A DNA stretch of 64,000 bases from Natrialbaceae archaeon AArc-T1-2. GTDB lineage: Archaea; Halobacteriota; Halobacteria; Halobacteriales; Natrialbaceae. The DNA lies in assembly GCF_030273315.1 (NCBI RefSeq), contig NZ_CP127174.1, positions 1,674,001-1,738,000 of the forward strand, given 5' to 3'. The notes under the pieces were generated by a model. The model worked only from the letters and a program-made list of their open reading frames with translations, made no database searches and was not told where the DNA came from. Both the position numbers and the translations under genes were made by a program. Shown one piece after another: positions 1-7,531 of this stretch (the stretch's first letter is position 1; each line of letters begins with the position of its first letter).

Positions 1-111
1 GCCGAAGCAGACGTTGCGGCTGACGACACAGCAGATACTCCCGAGACGGAGCTACACCCCGACGACGTGACGGTCAGCGCGAGCGTCACGGTCGAGTATA
101 CGATCGCGTGA
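1..111 (+). CDS. C-terminal fragment of a SIMPL-domain (DUF541) protein
   Basis: Only the last 36 codons lie in the window, open from base 1 and ending in TGA. The visible part is an acidic linker followed by an alternating beta-strand ending (VTVSASVTVEYTIA). Proteins of the SIMPL/DUF541 family end with such a V-x-V-x-V-x-Y strand, so this is most likely the tail of a secreted or membrane-anchored SIMPL protein. The family has no settled function. The 5' end is outside the window, so signal peptide and length cannot be judged. Confidence 0.55.
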   Translation, partial: AEADVAADDTADTPETELHPDDVTVSASVTVEYTIA

Positions 112-182
112 CGAGAGCGCGATTACCGGGCCTGCCGTTTCGGACGCCCGTTTTTTGCCCCGTCGTGTCGTACGGCGGCAGT

Positions 183-1721
183 ATGCACGACGAGTTTACC
201 CGCGGCTCCGGCAGCCTCCCCGGCGAGGCGACCTCGCCGTGGCTCGCGACGACCGCCGACGCGGGATACGATGCCCTCGAGGGCGATCTCGCGGTCGACG
301 TCGCCGTCGTCGGCGCGGGAATTGCGGGGCTCTCGACTGCAGCGGTCCTCGACGAGCGGGGGGCGTCGGTCGCCGTCCTCGAGCGCGACCGGATCGCGAC
401 GGGAATCACGGGCAAGACGACCGCGAAGGTGACGAGCCAACACGGGCTGATCTACGACCACGTTCGTCGTGAGTTCGGCCGAAAGCGAGCCCGTCAGTAC
501 GCCGAAGTGAACGAGGCGGCGATCGAGACGGTCGCCGACAGAATCGACGACCTCGAGGTCGACTGCGGGTTCCGTCGAGCACCGGCGTACGTCTACGGCG
601 ACGACCGCGACGCGATCGAACGCGAAGTCGACGCCGCCCAGGGTGCCGGCCTGCCCGCGTCCTTCGTCACCTCGGTGCCGCCGTTCGACCGAGCTACGTG
701 TGCGGTCCGGTTCGAGGACCAGGCCTGTTTTCACCCGCGAAAGTACCTCCTCGCACTCGCCGACGCGCTGTCGGAGTCGGGCGTCGAACTCTACGAACAC
801 ACCCGCGTCACCGACGTCGACCCCGGCTCTCCGTGTCGTCTCGAGACACCCGATGGGATGGTGACGGCCGACCACGTCGTCCTCGCGACCGGCTTTCCCG
901 TCCTCGACCGGGCGGGGTACTTCGCCCGGCTGCACCCGAAACGGTCCTACGTCCTCGGGCTCCGGACCGACGCCGATCCGCCGAGCGGGATGTACTACGA
1001 CGCCAGCGAGCCCTACCGGTCCGTCCGTACTCACCGCGACGCGGACGGCACGCTCGTGCTCGTCGGCGGCGAGAACCACAAGACCGGCCAGGGCGGTTCG
1101 GCGGTCGAGCGGTACCGTCGCCTCGAGCGCTGGGCACGCGATCGGTTCCCGGTCGAATCGATCGACTACCGCTGGTCGACCCAGGACTACGTGCCGGCCG
1201 ACAAGGTCCCCCTGATCGGCCGGGCCGGTCCGACCGCGTCGAACGTCTACGTCGCGACCGGCTTTCGCGGCTGGGGGATGACAAGCGGCGTGGCGGCCGG
1301 CCGGCTGCTCGCCGACGCGATCGACGGCGTCGACCGTCCGGCGCTCGACCTGTACGATCCGCTCAGGTTCACCCCGAAGACCTCCGTCGCCGATACGGTC
1401 ACCGAAAACGCCGACGCGGCGAGCCAGTTCGCCACCGACTGGGCCCGGACCCTCCTCTCTCCCGACCGCGAGTCGATCGGCCGCGGCGAGGGACGAGTGA
1501 TTCGCGAACGCTCGAAGCCGATCGCGGCTGCCCGCGACGACGACGGCGACCTCCACACCGTCTCCGCCGTCTGTACGCACATGTACTGTCTGCTCGAGTG
1601 GAACGACGCCGAAGCGAGCTGGGACTGTCCCTGCCACGGCTCGCGGTTTTCCCCCGACGGCGAGGTGCTCGAGGGACCGGCGACCGACGATCTCACGGAC
1701 GTCGACCCCGGTCTCGAGTGA
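183..1721 (+). CDS. FAD-dependent oxidoreductase with C-terminal Rieske [2Fe-2S] domain
   Basis: The 512-residue protein begins with a Rossmann FAD fold of the D-amino-acid-oxidase type (GAGIAG at 44-49). It ends with a complete Rieske cluster site: C464-T-H466 and C482-P-C-H485, i.e. C-x-H and C-x2-H separated by 15 residues. The arrangement matches the widespread bacterial/archaeal DAO-Rieske fusion family (YhfW-like), whose substrates are not established. It is probably cytoplasmic, since no signal peptide or membrane helix is visible. The ATG at 183 is preferred over an in-frame GTG at 108 because the FAD fold begins shortly after it and the 108 start would add 25 residues without similarity to the fold. 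The next gene is convergent. Confidence 0.85.
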   Translation: MHDEFTRGSGSLPGEATSPWLATTADAGYDALEGDLAVDVAVVGAGIAGLSTAAVLDERGASVAVLERDRIATGITGKTTAKVTSQHGLIYDHVRREFGRKRARQYAEVNEAAIETVADRIDDLEVDCGFRRAPAYVYGDDRDAIEREVDAAQGAGLPASFVTSVPPFDRATCAVRFEDQACFHPRKYLLALADALSESGVELYEHTRVTDVDPGSPCRLETPDGMVTADHVVLATGFPVLDRAGYFARLHPKRSYVLGLRTDADPPSGMYYDASEPYRSVRTHRDADGTLVLVGGENHKTGQGGSAVERYRRLERWARDRFPVESIDYRWSTQDYVPADKVPLIGRAGPTASNVYVATGFRGWGMTSGVAAGRLLADAIDGVDRPALDLYDPLRFTPKTSVADTVTENADAASQFATDWARTLLSPDRESIGRGEGRVIRERSKPIAAARDDDGDLHTVSAVCTHMYCLLEWNDAEASWDCPCHGSRFSPDGEVLEGPATDDLTDVDPGLE

Positions 1722-1805
1722 TGCGGGTTCCCAGAGAGTGACCGGTGCTCAGTTCGGTCGGCCAGCAGTCGACCGCCAGCGTCCTCGGTACGCCGTTTCT
1801 GGCAG

Positions 1806-2654
1806 CTATCGATGCGATCGATTCTCTCCCCGGTCGGCACTTTTTCCAAGCCCCGGGTAGTCCGCGATGATCCCGTCGACGCCCACACGGCGGAGTTCGT
1901 CGAACTGCACCCACGTCTCGACGGTCCAGACGTTGACGGTTCGTCCCTCCTCGTGAGCGACCTCGAGGACGTCGACCGACGGCTCGCTTGCCGGATAGCC
2001 GCCGTAGCGCTCGTCGACCGTCGCCGTCCCGGCGATCGCGTTCCGTGGCGGATGGATCGCCTCGCAGTCGTACCGACGGGCGATCGCGATCCCGTCCTCG
2101 AGCGAGTCCCAGACGAGCGCAGCCGTGGCGTACTCGGGGGAGACGTCACGAAGCGCTGCCAGAGCGCCTTCACAGAACGACGAGAACAGGATCTCGCCGC
2201 CGAAATCGTCGCAGTCGTCGACGACGCGCTCGACGAACGGTTCCCACAGATCGCGTCGACGACTCCGTTCGTCCTCGGGGAGCGACTCGCCGACTCGCAA
2301 GTCTTTCGTCCCCGGGTTCTTCAGCTCGACGTTGATGGCCATCGTTTCGGGGACGGCAGCAAATAACGCCGCGAGCGTCGGCACCGTCTCGCCGCTGTCG
2401 AGGACGTCGGCGGCACGGACGTCCTCGAGGGGCGTCTCCCACACCAGCCCTGCAGCGTCGGTGAGCGCTCGCCCGTCGCGGCGGCCGTCGAGTCGGGCGT
2501 CGTGAACGACCACGGGCGTCCCGCAGGCGGCGGGCTGGACGTCGATCTCGAGCGCCGTCGCCTCGCACTCGGCGGCGAACTTGGCGGCGGCGACGGTGTT
2601 TTCGGGGGCGACCCCGGCGAAACCCCGGTGGGCGATGACGGCAGGCTCGTCCAT
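1806..2654 (-). CDS. Glycerophosphodiester phosphodiesterase (GDPD family)
   Basis: A 282-residue TIM-barrel hydrolase that would cleave glycerophosphodiesters to glycerol phosphate and an alcohol. The GDPD signatures are all present: H9-R10-G, P17-E-N-T, E36-I-D38 (metal ligands) and H51-D52 (second catalytic His). There is no signal peptide, so it probably acts in the cytoplasm on phospholipid head-group breakdown products or on imported diesters. It follows the phasin-like gene on the same strand with a 47-base gap and may share its transcript. It converges with the FAD-Rieske gene. Confidence 0.88.
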   Translation of the reverse strand: MDEPAVIAHRGFAGVAPENTVAAAKFAAECEATALEIDVQPAACGTPVVVHDARLDGRRDGRALTDAAGLVWETPLEDVRAADVLDSGETVPTLAALFAAVPETMAINVELKNPGTKDLRVGESLPEDERSRRRDLWEPFVERVVDDCDDFGGEILFSSFCEGALAALRDVSPEYATAALVWDSLEDGIAIARRYDCEAIHPPRNAIAGTATVDERYGGYPASEPSVDVLEVAHEEGRTVNVWTVETWVQFDELRRVGVDGIIADYPGLGKSADRGENRSHR

Positions 2655-2701
2655 CGACGTACCGGTTGCACGCCGGCACAGAAGGAATTTGTCGCTCGTC
2701 G

Positions 2702-3178
2702 CTACGCCGAGACGTCGAACTCGGAGCCGACGTCATCGGCGGCGTCGGAGACGCTCGTCTCGAACCGTTCGTGGGCCTCGAGTGCGGCGTCGAAGCCCTC
2801 GTCGACGGCCTCGAGGTAGGACGCGGCGAGCTCGTCGTAGACCGCGTCGGACTCCTCGAGCGCGTCGGCGATCGCCTCGAACGACTGGCGCTGGCTCTCG
2901 GTCGCGGCGTCGAAACTCTCGTCGACGATCTCCCGAAGCGTTTCGACGTCGGCGGCGTCTTCGGGCGCGTTGGCCTCGAACGCGTCGACGGAGGCGTGGA
3001 CGGCGTCTCTCGTGAGCTCGGCGTTTTGCTCGAGAAGCGTCTCGGACGCCTGCAACGCGTCGGCGAACGCACCGAAGGAGGCCTCCTGGGCCTCGATCGC
3101 ATCGCGGGTCAGCTGCTGGGTCTGTTCGATCGCGGTACGCTGTGTCTCGAAGACTGCGGTGAACGGGTTCTGTGTCAT
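2702..3178 (-). CDS. Phasin-like (PhaP-type) helical protein, putative PHA granule protein
   Basis: A 158-residue, acidic, almost entirely alpha-helical protein without cysteine or enzymatic motifs. Its start (NPF-x3-F-x2-QR-x-AIEQ) and heptad-like A/E/Q-rich body resemble, from memory, the haloarchaeal phasins (PhaP) that coat polyhydroxyalkanoate granules. An alternative is a generic coiled-coil protein. It lies divergently next to the ACP/ketosynthase operon. That placement would make sense if the operon's ketoreductase supplies (R)-3-hydroxyacyl units, but this link is inference. The ATG at 3178 is chosen because upstream in-frame sequence is arginine-rich and unlike the rest. No PHA synthase (PhaC/PhaE) is in the window. 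Confidence 0.6.
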   Translation of the reverse strand: MTQNPFTAVFETQRTAIEQTQQLTRDAIEAQEASFGAFADALQASETLLEQNAELTRDAVHASVDAFEANAPEDAADVETLREIVDESFDAATESQRQSFEAIADALEESDAVYDELAASYLEAVDEGFDAALEAHERFETSVSDAADDVGSEFDVSA

Positions 3179-3413
3179 GGGTATCGAACGTCGATCCGAC
3201 CGGTTTCCGCTCGCCCGCGCTATCACGCGACGGCGGCGGTCGCGGTCGAAATCGACCGTCGTCACCCGTAACGACGTGCTCGAGGGCCATAAATGCTGCC
3301 ACTAGAAACCATCTAATGGCATAGAATGGAGAGACGTTCGGGCCGGTCGATTGTCGCTCGCGTTGCCGACTCGAGGAGTGACGTTTTTTACCGTGCGACG
3401 AACACGCTCCAGT
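3179..3413. promoter_or_regulatory. Divergent promoter region between phasin-like gene and ACP operon
   Basis: On the plus strand a T-run/TATA-like element (TTTTTTA, 3384-3390) lies about 25 bases before the ACP start codon, the spacing expected for a leaderless haloarchaeal transcript. On the minus strand CATTTATGG (around 3289-3297) could serve the phasin-like gene. That would leave a leader of roughly 85-90 bases. No clear operator palindrome was recognised. Confidence 0.45.
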
Positions 3414-3650
3414 ATGTCAACGACGACTGAATCTACGGTTGACGAGATCGTCGCCGAACGGCTCGGACTGGCGGAATCGGCCTTCGACGACGAGACGCGA
3501 TTCGAAGAGGACGTAGACGCGGAGTCGCTCGACCTCGTCGAACTCGCCGAGGCGGTCGAGGCCACCGTCGGCGTCCACGTGCCCGACGAGGATCTGGCCG
3601 ACCTCGAGACCGTCGGCGAGTTCAAAGCGTACGTCGCCGAGCGGGCCTGA
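3414..3650 (+). CDS. Acyl carrier protein
   Basis: A 78-residue, very acidic four-helix carrier protein. The phosphopantetheine site is D35-A-E-S38-L-D, matching the classical D-S-L signature with Ser38 as the attachment residue, followed by the helix-II pattern VELAEAVE seen in bacterial AcpP. It would tether acyl chains for the ketosynthase encoded next. Its TGA overlaps the ketosynthase ATG by one base (TGATG), so translation is coupled. The ATG at 3414 is chosen because it lies about 25 bases after a TATA element and gives the normal ACP length. A longer frame upstream to 3351 lacks similarity. ACPs are uncommon in archaea. Confidence 0.9.
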   Translation: MSTTTESTVDEIVAERLGLAESAFDDETRFEEDVDAESLDLVELAEAVEATVGVHVPDEDLADLETVGEFKAYVAERA

Positions 3651-4867
3651 TGAGTCGACGCGTCGCGATCACGGGCGTCGGGGCGGTGACCTCGATCGGG
3701 ACGACGGCGACCGAGACGTGGACGGCGCTGTGCAACGGTGAAAGCGGTGCCGACCGCATCGGACGGTTCGATCCCGACGTGGCTGACCTGCGTGCACAGA
3801 TCGCCTGCGAGGTCGACGCCACGCTCCCCGACCACGGAACCGACGACCGATCGACGGGTCGGGCCGCCGACTACGCCCTCGTGGCGGCTCGCGAGGCGAT
3901 CGCCGACGCCGGCTTCGACCCCGACGAGCCCGACTGGGTGCCCGAACGGGTCGGGACGAGCGTCGCCTGCGCGCTCGGCGGCGTCTCCGAGTGTGAAGAC
4001 GCCGCACGCGCTGACCGACGACCGTCACCGCGGTTTCTGTTGACGTACCTGCCGAGTCTGGTCTCGGGCCACCTGAGCATGGCGTTCGACGCGTGCGGTC
4101 CCGCACGCACGCAGGCCTCGGCCTGTGCCGCCGGTGCCTACGCTCTCGCCGACGCCGTAGACGACGTGCGAACCGGCCGGGCCGACGTCGTTCTCGCCGG
4201 CGGAGCCGAGGCCCCGATTTCACCCGTCGGCGTCGGCGGCTTCGACGCGATGCGGGCGCTGAGTACGCGCATCGACGAACCCGCCGCGGCGAGTCGGCCG
4301 TTCGACGCCGACCGCGACGGGTTCGTCCTCGGCGAGGGCAGCGGGATGCTCGTCCTCGAGGCCGCGTCCCACGCCCGCAGGCGAAACGCCCCGATCGACG
4401 CGTGGCTCTCCGGGACGGGCCTGACCGCCGACGCCCACCACCCCACCCGCCCCGCAGACGGCGGGACCGGCCTTCGGCGGAGTCTCGAGCGTGCGCTTGC
4501 CGACGCGGCCCTCTCACCCGACGCGATCGACGGCGTGCTCGCTCACGCTACGGGGACGCCGGCCGGCGACGCCGCGGAGGCGACCGCGCTGGGAGACGTC
4601 TTCGGCGACTGCCCTCCGACCACGAGCGTCAAGAGCCAGCTCGGTCACGCACTCGGCGCTGCGGCGGCGATCGAGGCCGTCGTCGCGACGACGAGTCTCG
4701 AGACGGGCGTCCTGGCGCCGACGATCAACTACGAGACGCCCGACCCCGACTGCGAACTGCCGGTCGTCACCGACCCGACTGACGCCGCCGTCGGGGCGAT
4801 CGCGAGCACCGCCGCCGGATTCGGCGGGACGAACGCCACGCTCGTGTTCGAATCATCCGAATCCTGA
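3650..4867 (+). CDS. Beta-ketoacyl-ACP synthase (FabF/KAS II-like)
   Basis: A 405-residue thiolase-fold condensing enzyme. The KAS II triad is intact: nucleophile Cys159 (ASACAAG), His299 in A-H-A-T-G-T-P, Lys328 and His333 in SVKSQLGH. The Cys-His-His pattern indicates decarboxylative condensation of malonyl-ACP, unlike the Cys-His-Cys thiolases that archaea usually employ. It overlaps the ACP gene by one base and is followed 18 bases later by the phosphopantetheinyl transferase gene. It could extend fatty acyl chains or act as a polyketide ketosynthase; sequence alone does not tell which. Confidence 0.92.
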   Translation: MSRRVAITGVGAVTSIGTTATETWTALCNGESGADRIGRFDPDVADLRAQIACEVDATLPDHGTDDRSTGRAADYALVAAREAIADAGFDPDEPDWVPERVGTSVACALGGVSECEDAARADRRPSPRFLLTYLPSLVSGHLSMAFDACGPARTQASACAAGAYALADAVDDVRTGRADVVLAGGAEAPISPVGVGGFDAMRALSTRIDEPAAASRPFDADRDGFVLGEGSGMLVLEAASHARRRNAPIDAWLSGTGLTADAHHPTRPADGGTGLRRSLERALADAALSPDAIDGVLAHATGTPAGDAAEATALGDVFGDCPPTTSVKSQLGHALGAAAAIEAVVATTSLETGVLAPTINYETPDPDCELPVVTDPTDAAVGAIASTAAGFGGTNATLVFESSES

Positions 4868-4885
4868 ACGACTGTACCACAACCC

Positions 4886-5386
4886 ATGACGACAAACGAC
4901 GTGGCCGAAATCGGACGAACAGCACGCGACCGACACGGGAACGCGACGGAAGACGCGCCGGGCGGTCCCTGGACCGCAAGCGGCGTCGACGTCGTCTCGA
5001 TCTCCCGGATCGCCGACCTGCTCGAGGAGTTCGACCCCTCGTTCGCCGAGCGAGCGTTCACCGCCGCCGAACGAGCCTACTGCGATCGGCGGGTCGATCC
5101 CTCCCAGCACTACGCCGCTCGCTGGGCAGCCAAGGAGGCGTTTTACAAGACGCTGGCCGACCCCTCGCCGTCGATCCCGGCCGCCGAGATCGAGGTTCGT
5201 CGAGAGCCGACCGGTCCCCGACTCGAGCTCGGTCCGTCGGCGGCGACCGCACTCGCCGACCGACTCGAGGCTGCCGGCGTCGACCCCGATCGGACGGATC
5301 GATCGGTGAGCCTCAGCCACGACCGCGACCGGGACGTCGCCGTGGCACAGGTCGTCGTCGTCGGCGAACTGGAGGGAAGTCGATGA
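4886..5386 (+). CDS. Holo-ACP synthase-like 4'-phosphopantetheinyl transferase (AcpS family)
   Basis: This 166-residue protein transfers phosphopantetheine from CoA to the ACP serine. AcpS-type signatures are visible: G-V-D-V-V-S-I-S-R-I (metal-binding Asp at the first strand), then F-x3-E-x2-Y-C, and the hallmark W-A-A-K-E-A-F-Y-K-T segment near residue 80, with a C-terminal S-L-S-H segment. A ~30-residue disordered N-terminal extension precedes the domain. Its place between ketosynthase and malonyl transferase, with ATGA overlap to the latter, shows that the locus carries its own ACP-activating enzyme. Confidence 0.85.
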   Translation: MTTNDVAEIGRTARDRHGNATEDAPGGPWTASGVDVVSISRIADLLEEFDPSFAERAFTAAERAYCDRRVDPSQHYAARWAAKEAFYKTLADPSPSIPAAEIEVRREPTGPRLELGPSAATALADRLEAAGVDPDRTDRSVSLSHDRDRDVAVAQVVVVGELEGSR

Positions 5387-6339
5387 CGACGACCGCGTTC
5401 GTCTTCCCCGGCCAGGGCAGCCAGCGACCGGGCATGGGAACCTCCTTTTACGACGCCTGGCCCGAGACCCGCGAGCGACTCGACGCGCTGTCGTCGTCAC
5501 TCGGCGAGGATCTCGCCGATCTGTGTTTCGACGGCGACGCCGCATCCCTTCGGGAAACCCGGAACACCCAGCCCGCGCTGTTTTCGGTCGGGCTCGCGAC
5601 CCTGGCCGGACTGCGTGCTCGCACCGACGGTCGGCCCGACTACGTCGCCGGCCACAGCCTCGGTCACTTCACCGCCCTCGCCGCGGCCGGCGCTCTCGAG
5701 CCCGCCGCGGGCGTCTCGCTCGTTCGCCAGCGGGGACGACTGCTCGCCGAAGCGGGCCGGCAGGCCGGACCCGGAACGATGCTCGCCGTCTTGCTCGCCG
5801 ATCCCGAGGAGGTGGCCGCGACCTGTGCCGACCGCGACGACGTCGGTGTCGGGCTGTACAACGGCCCACGTCAGACCGTGATCAGCGGTACCCGCGAGGG
5901 CGTCGACGCCGTTCGGGCCGACCTCGAGGCGACGACTTGTGCCCGGTTTCGCGAACTCGAGGTCGCTACTGCTTTCCACTCGCCGGTGATGGAACCCGCT
6001 CGCGAGGCAGTCGACGAGGTCATGGCCGACGTCGCCCTCGAACCCGCCGACGTACCGGTCGTCTCGGACGTCTCCGGGCGTATCTACACGGATCCCGACG
6101 TCGCCCGTCAGGACCTGGCCGAGCAGGTGACTGCGCCGGTCGACTGGCACGGCGTCGTCGAAACACTCCGAGAGCGGGACGTCGACCGCTACGTCGTCTT
6201 CCCGCCGGCTGGGGCCCTCGCGAGCCTGGTCGAACGGATCGCCCCCGACGCCGAGGTGCTCGCGCTCGCGGAGCCGGGGGACGTGGCTGCACTCGAGTCC
6301 GAGGGTACCGGCGTCGAGGTGCGAGGTGAGGATGGATGA
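5383..6339 (+). CDS. Malonyl-CoA:ACP transacylase (FabD-like)
   Basis: A 318-residue acyltransferase that would load malonyl units onto ACP. The family signatures are G10-Q-G-S-Q near the N terminus, the nucleophile elbow G-H91-S92-L-G-H (bacterial FabD has GHSLGE), Q-R117-G (the arginine that holds the malonyl carboxylate) and catalytic His199 in F-H-S-P-V. Retention of Arg117 supports malonyl or methylmalonyl rather than acetyl specificity. It overlaps both neighbours by four bases (ATGA). Confidence 0.92.
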   Translation: MTTTAFVFPGQGSQRPGMGTSFYDAWPETRERLDALSSSLGEDLADLCFDGDAASLRETRNTQPALFSVGLATLAGLRARTDGRPDYVAGHSLGHFTALAAAGALEPAAGVSLVRQRGRLLAEAGRQAGPGTMLAVLLADPEEVAATCADRDDVGVGLYNGPRQTVISGTREGVDAVRADLEATTCARFRELEVATAFHSPVMEPAREAVDEVMADVALEPADVPVVSDVSGRIYTDPDVARQDLAEQVTAPVDWHGVVETLRERDVDRYVVFPPAGALASLVERIAPDAEVLALAEPGDVAALESEGTGVEVRGEDG

Positions 6340-7097
6340 GTGAGCAGCCGGGACGGTTCGCGAACGAGGTCGCCGTCGTCACCGGCGGCACCCGTGGCAT
6401 CGGTCGTGCCGTCGCCGAGCGATTCGCCGCCGGCGGTGCGACGACGATCGCTACCTACCGCGAAGACGAGGAGTCAGCACGCGAGGCCGCAGACGCGCTG
6501 GCGGGATACGACGCGCCCACGACGGTCGAACGGTTCGACGTGGCCGACTTCGACGCCGTACACGCGGCGTTCGAGGCGATCGCCGAGGCCTACGGCCGGC
6601 CGACGATCCTCGTCAACAACGCTGGCGTGATGGACAACGGGCTGCTCGTCCGGATGGACCCCGACCAGTGGAGACGCGTCCTCGAGACGAACCTCACGGG
6701 CGCGTTCAACTGCACCCGGGAAGCCGCCCGGCTGATGCTTCGAGGCGAGGGCGGTCGGATCGTCAACGTCGCGAGCGTCGCCGGGGTACAGGGCTGGGCC
6801 GGCCAGGCCAACTACGCCGCGAGCAAGGCCGGCCTGATCGGGTTCACGAAAGCCGTCGCGCGAGAACTCGGCGATCGCTCGATCCGGGTCAACGCGGTCG
6901 CACCGGGGTTCGTGGACACGGCGTTGTACGACGACCACGTCACCGGCGGCGACGAAGAATCGATCGCCGATCGGACTGCGAGCGGCCGCGTCGCCGATCC
7001 AGCGGAGGTCGCCGACGTGATCGCGTTTCTGGCGAGCGAGGAGGCCGTGTACGTAAACGGCTCGGTCTATCGGGTCGACGACGGGCTGATCGGTTGA
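6336..7097 (+). CDS. 3-oxoacyl-ACP reductase (FabG/PhaB-like SDR)
   Basis: A 253-residue short-chain dehydrogenase. It has the nucleotide-binding T16-G-G-T-R-G-I-G motif, N-N-A-G at 94-97, and the Asn119/Ser147/Tyr160/Lys164 catalytic tetrad (Y-A-A-S-K). The TGGTRGIG form with Arg favours NADPH. It should reduce 3-oxoacyl-ACP (or acetoacetyl-CoA) to the (R)-3-hydroxyacyl form. It is the last gene of the five-gene operon and overlaps fabD-like by four bases. No dehydratase or enoyl reductase follows, so the visible pathway stops at the 3-hydroxy level. Confidence 0.9.
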   Translation: MSEQPGRFANEVAVVTGGTRGIGRAVAERFAAGGATTIATYREDEESAREAADALAGYDAPTTVERFDVADFDAVHAAFEAIAEAYGRPTILVNNAGVMDNGLLVRMDPDQWRRVLETNLTGAFNCTREAARLMLRGEGGRIVNVASVAGVQGWAGQANYAASKAGLIGFTKAVARELGDRSIRVNAVAPGFVDTALYDDHVTGGDEESIADRTASGRVADPAEVADVIAFLASEEAVYVNGSVYRVDDGLIG

Positions 7098-7167
7098 GCT
7101 CGCCGACGTCTGCGATCGAGAAGCGTTGGTATCGATCGAACGGCGGTGCCGTCGTCGGGGCCGGCCG

Positions 7168-7269
7168 CTACAGGACTCCCAGAATCTCGAGTATCGGATG
7201 AATGAGAAGTTCGCCGAGGACTGCGAGGAATACGATCACCATTATCGCCGCGATCAGTAGTTCGAACAC
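7168..7269 (-). CDS. 33-residue single-pass membrane protein
   Basis: A small ORF starting with GTG and ending TAG. It is almost wholly hydrophobic: after FELL there is one helix rich in I, V, A and L (residues 4-19), then a short amphipathic tail containing E, H and P. A GGTGA Shine-Dalgarno-like stretch lies about ten bases before the start. A TTATAT box near 7303-7309 is suitably placed for a promoter. No function can be assigned. The hydrophobic composition in a GC-rich genome, with its own promoter, argues that it is expressed, but comparative evidence is lacking here. Confidence 0.5.
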   Translation of the reverse strand: MFELLIAAIMVIVFLAVLGELLIHPILEILGVL

Positions 7270-7531
7270 GGTAGTTCACCCAGTTCGGGGGTAGCTATTC
7301 GAAACATATAACGCTTTCATAATCCCTCGAGAGCCGTCACTCTCTGGTGAAAGACGAGAGAAAACGGCGTGGAGAAGTCGGAAATCGGTTTCGGTGGTGT
7401 CTTCGAACCGCTCCTACATCGCCTTGGCCGAGGAAACCTCGGCCGTGCAATGAAGTTTCTCCTGACGTCGCAACTTCTGGCTCACGGCTTCGCCGTTCGC
7501 CTTATCGAGGTCTCGCGTTGCTCGACCTCGC
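7270..7531. terminator. Thermosome 3' region with perfect hairpin
   Basis: This 262-base gap holds a perfect 8-bp hairpin, GGCCGAGG-AAA-CCTCGGCC (7426-7444). Closer to the thermosome stop is an imperfect inverted repeat (CGAGGTC ... GACCTCG, about 7506-7531). Both are downstream of the minus-strand thermosome gene and could shape or end its transcript. No coding sequence is supported here apart from the promoter of the small membrane protein. Confidence 0.4.
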
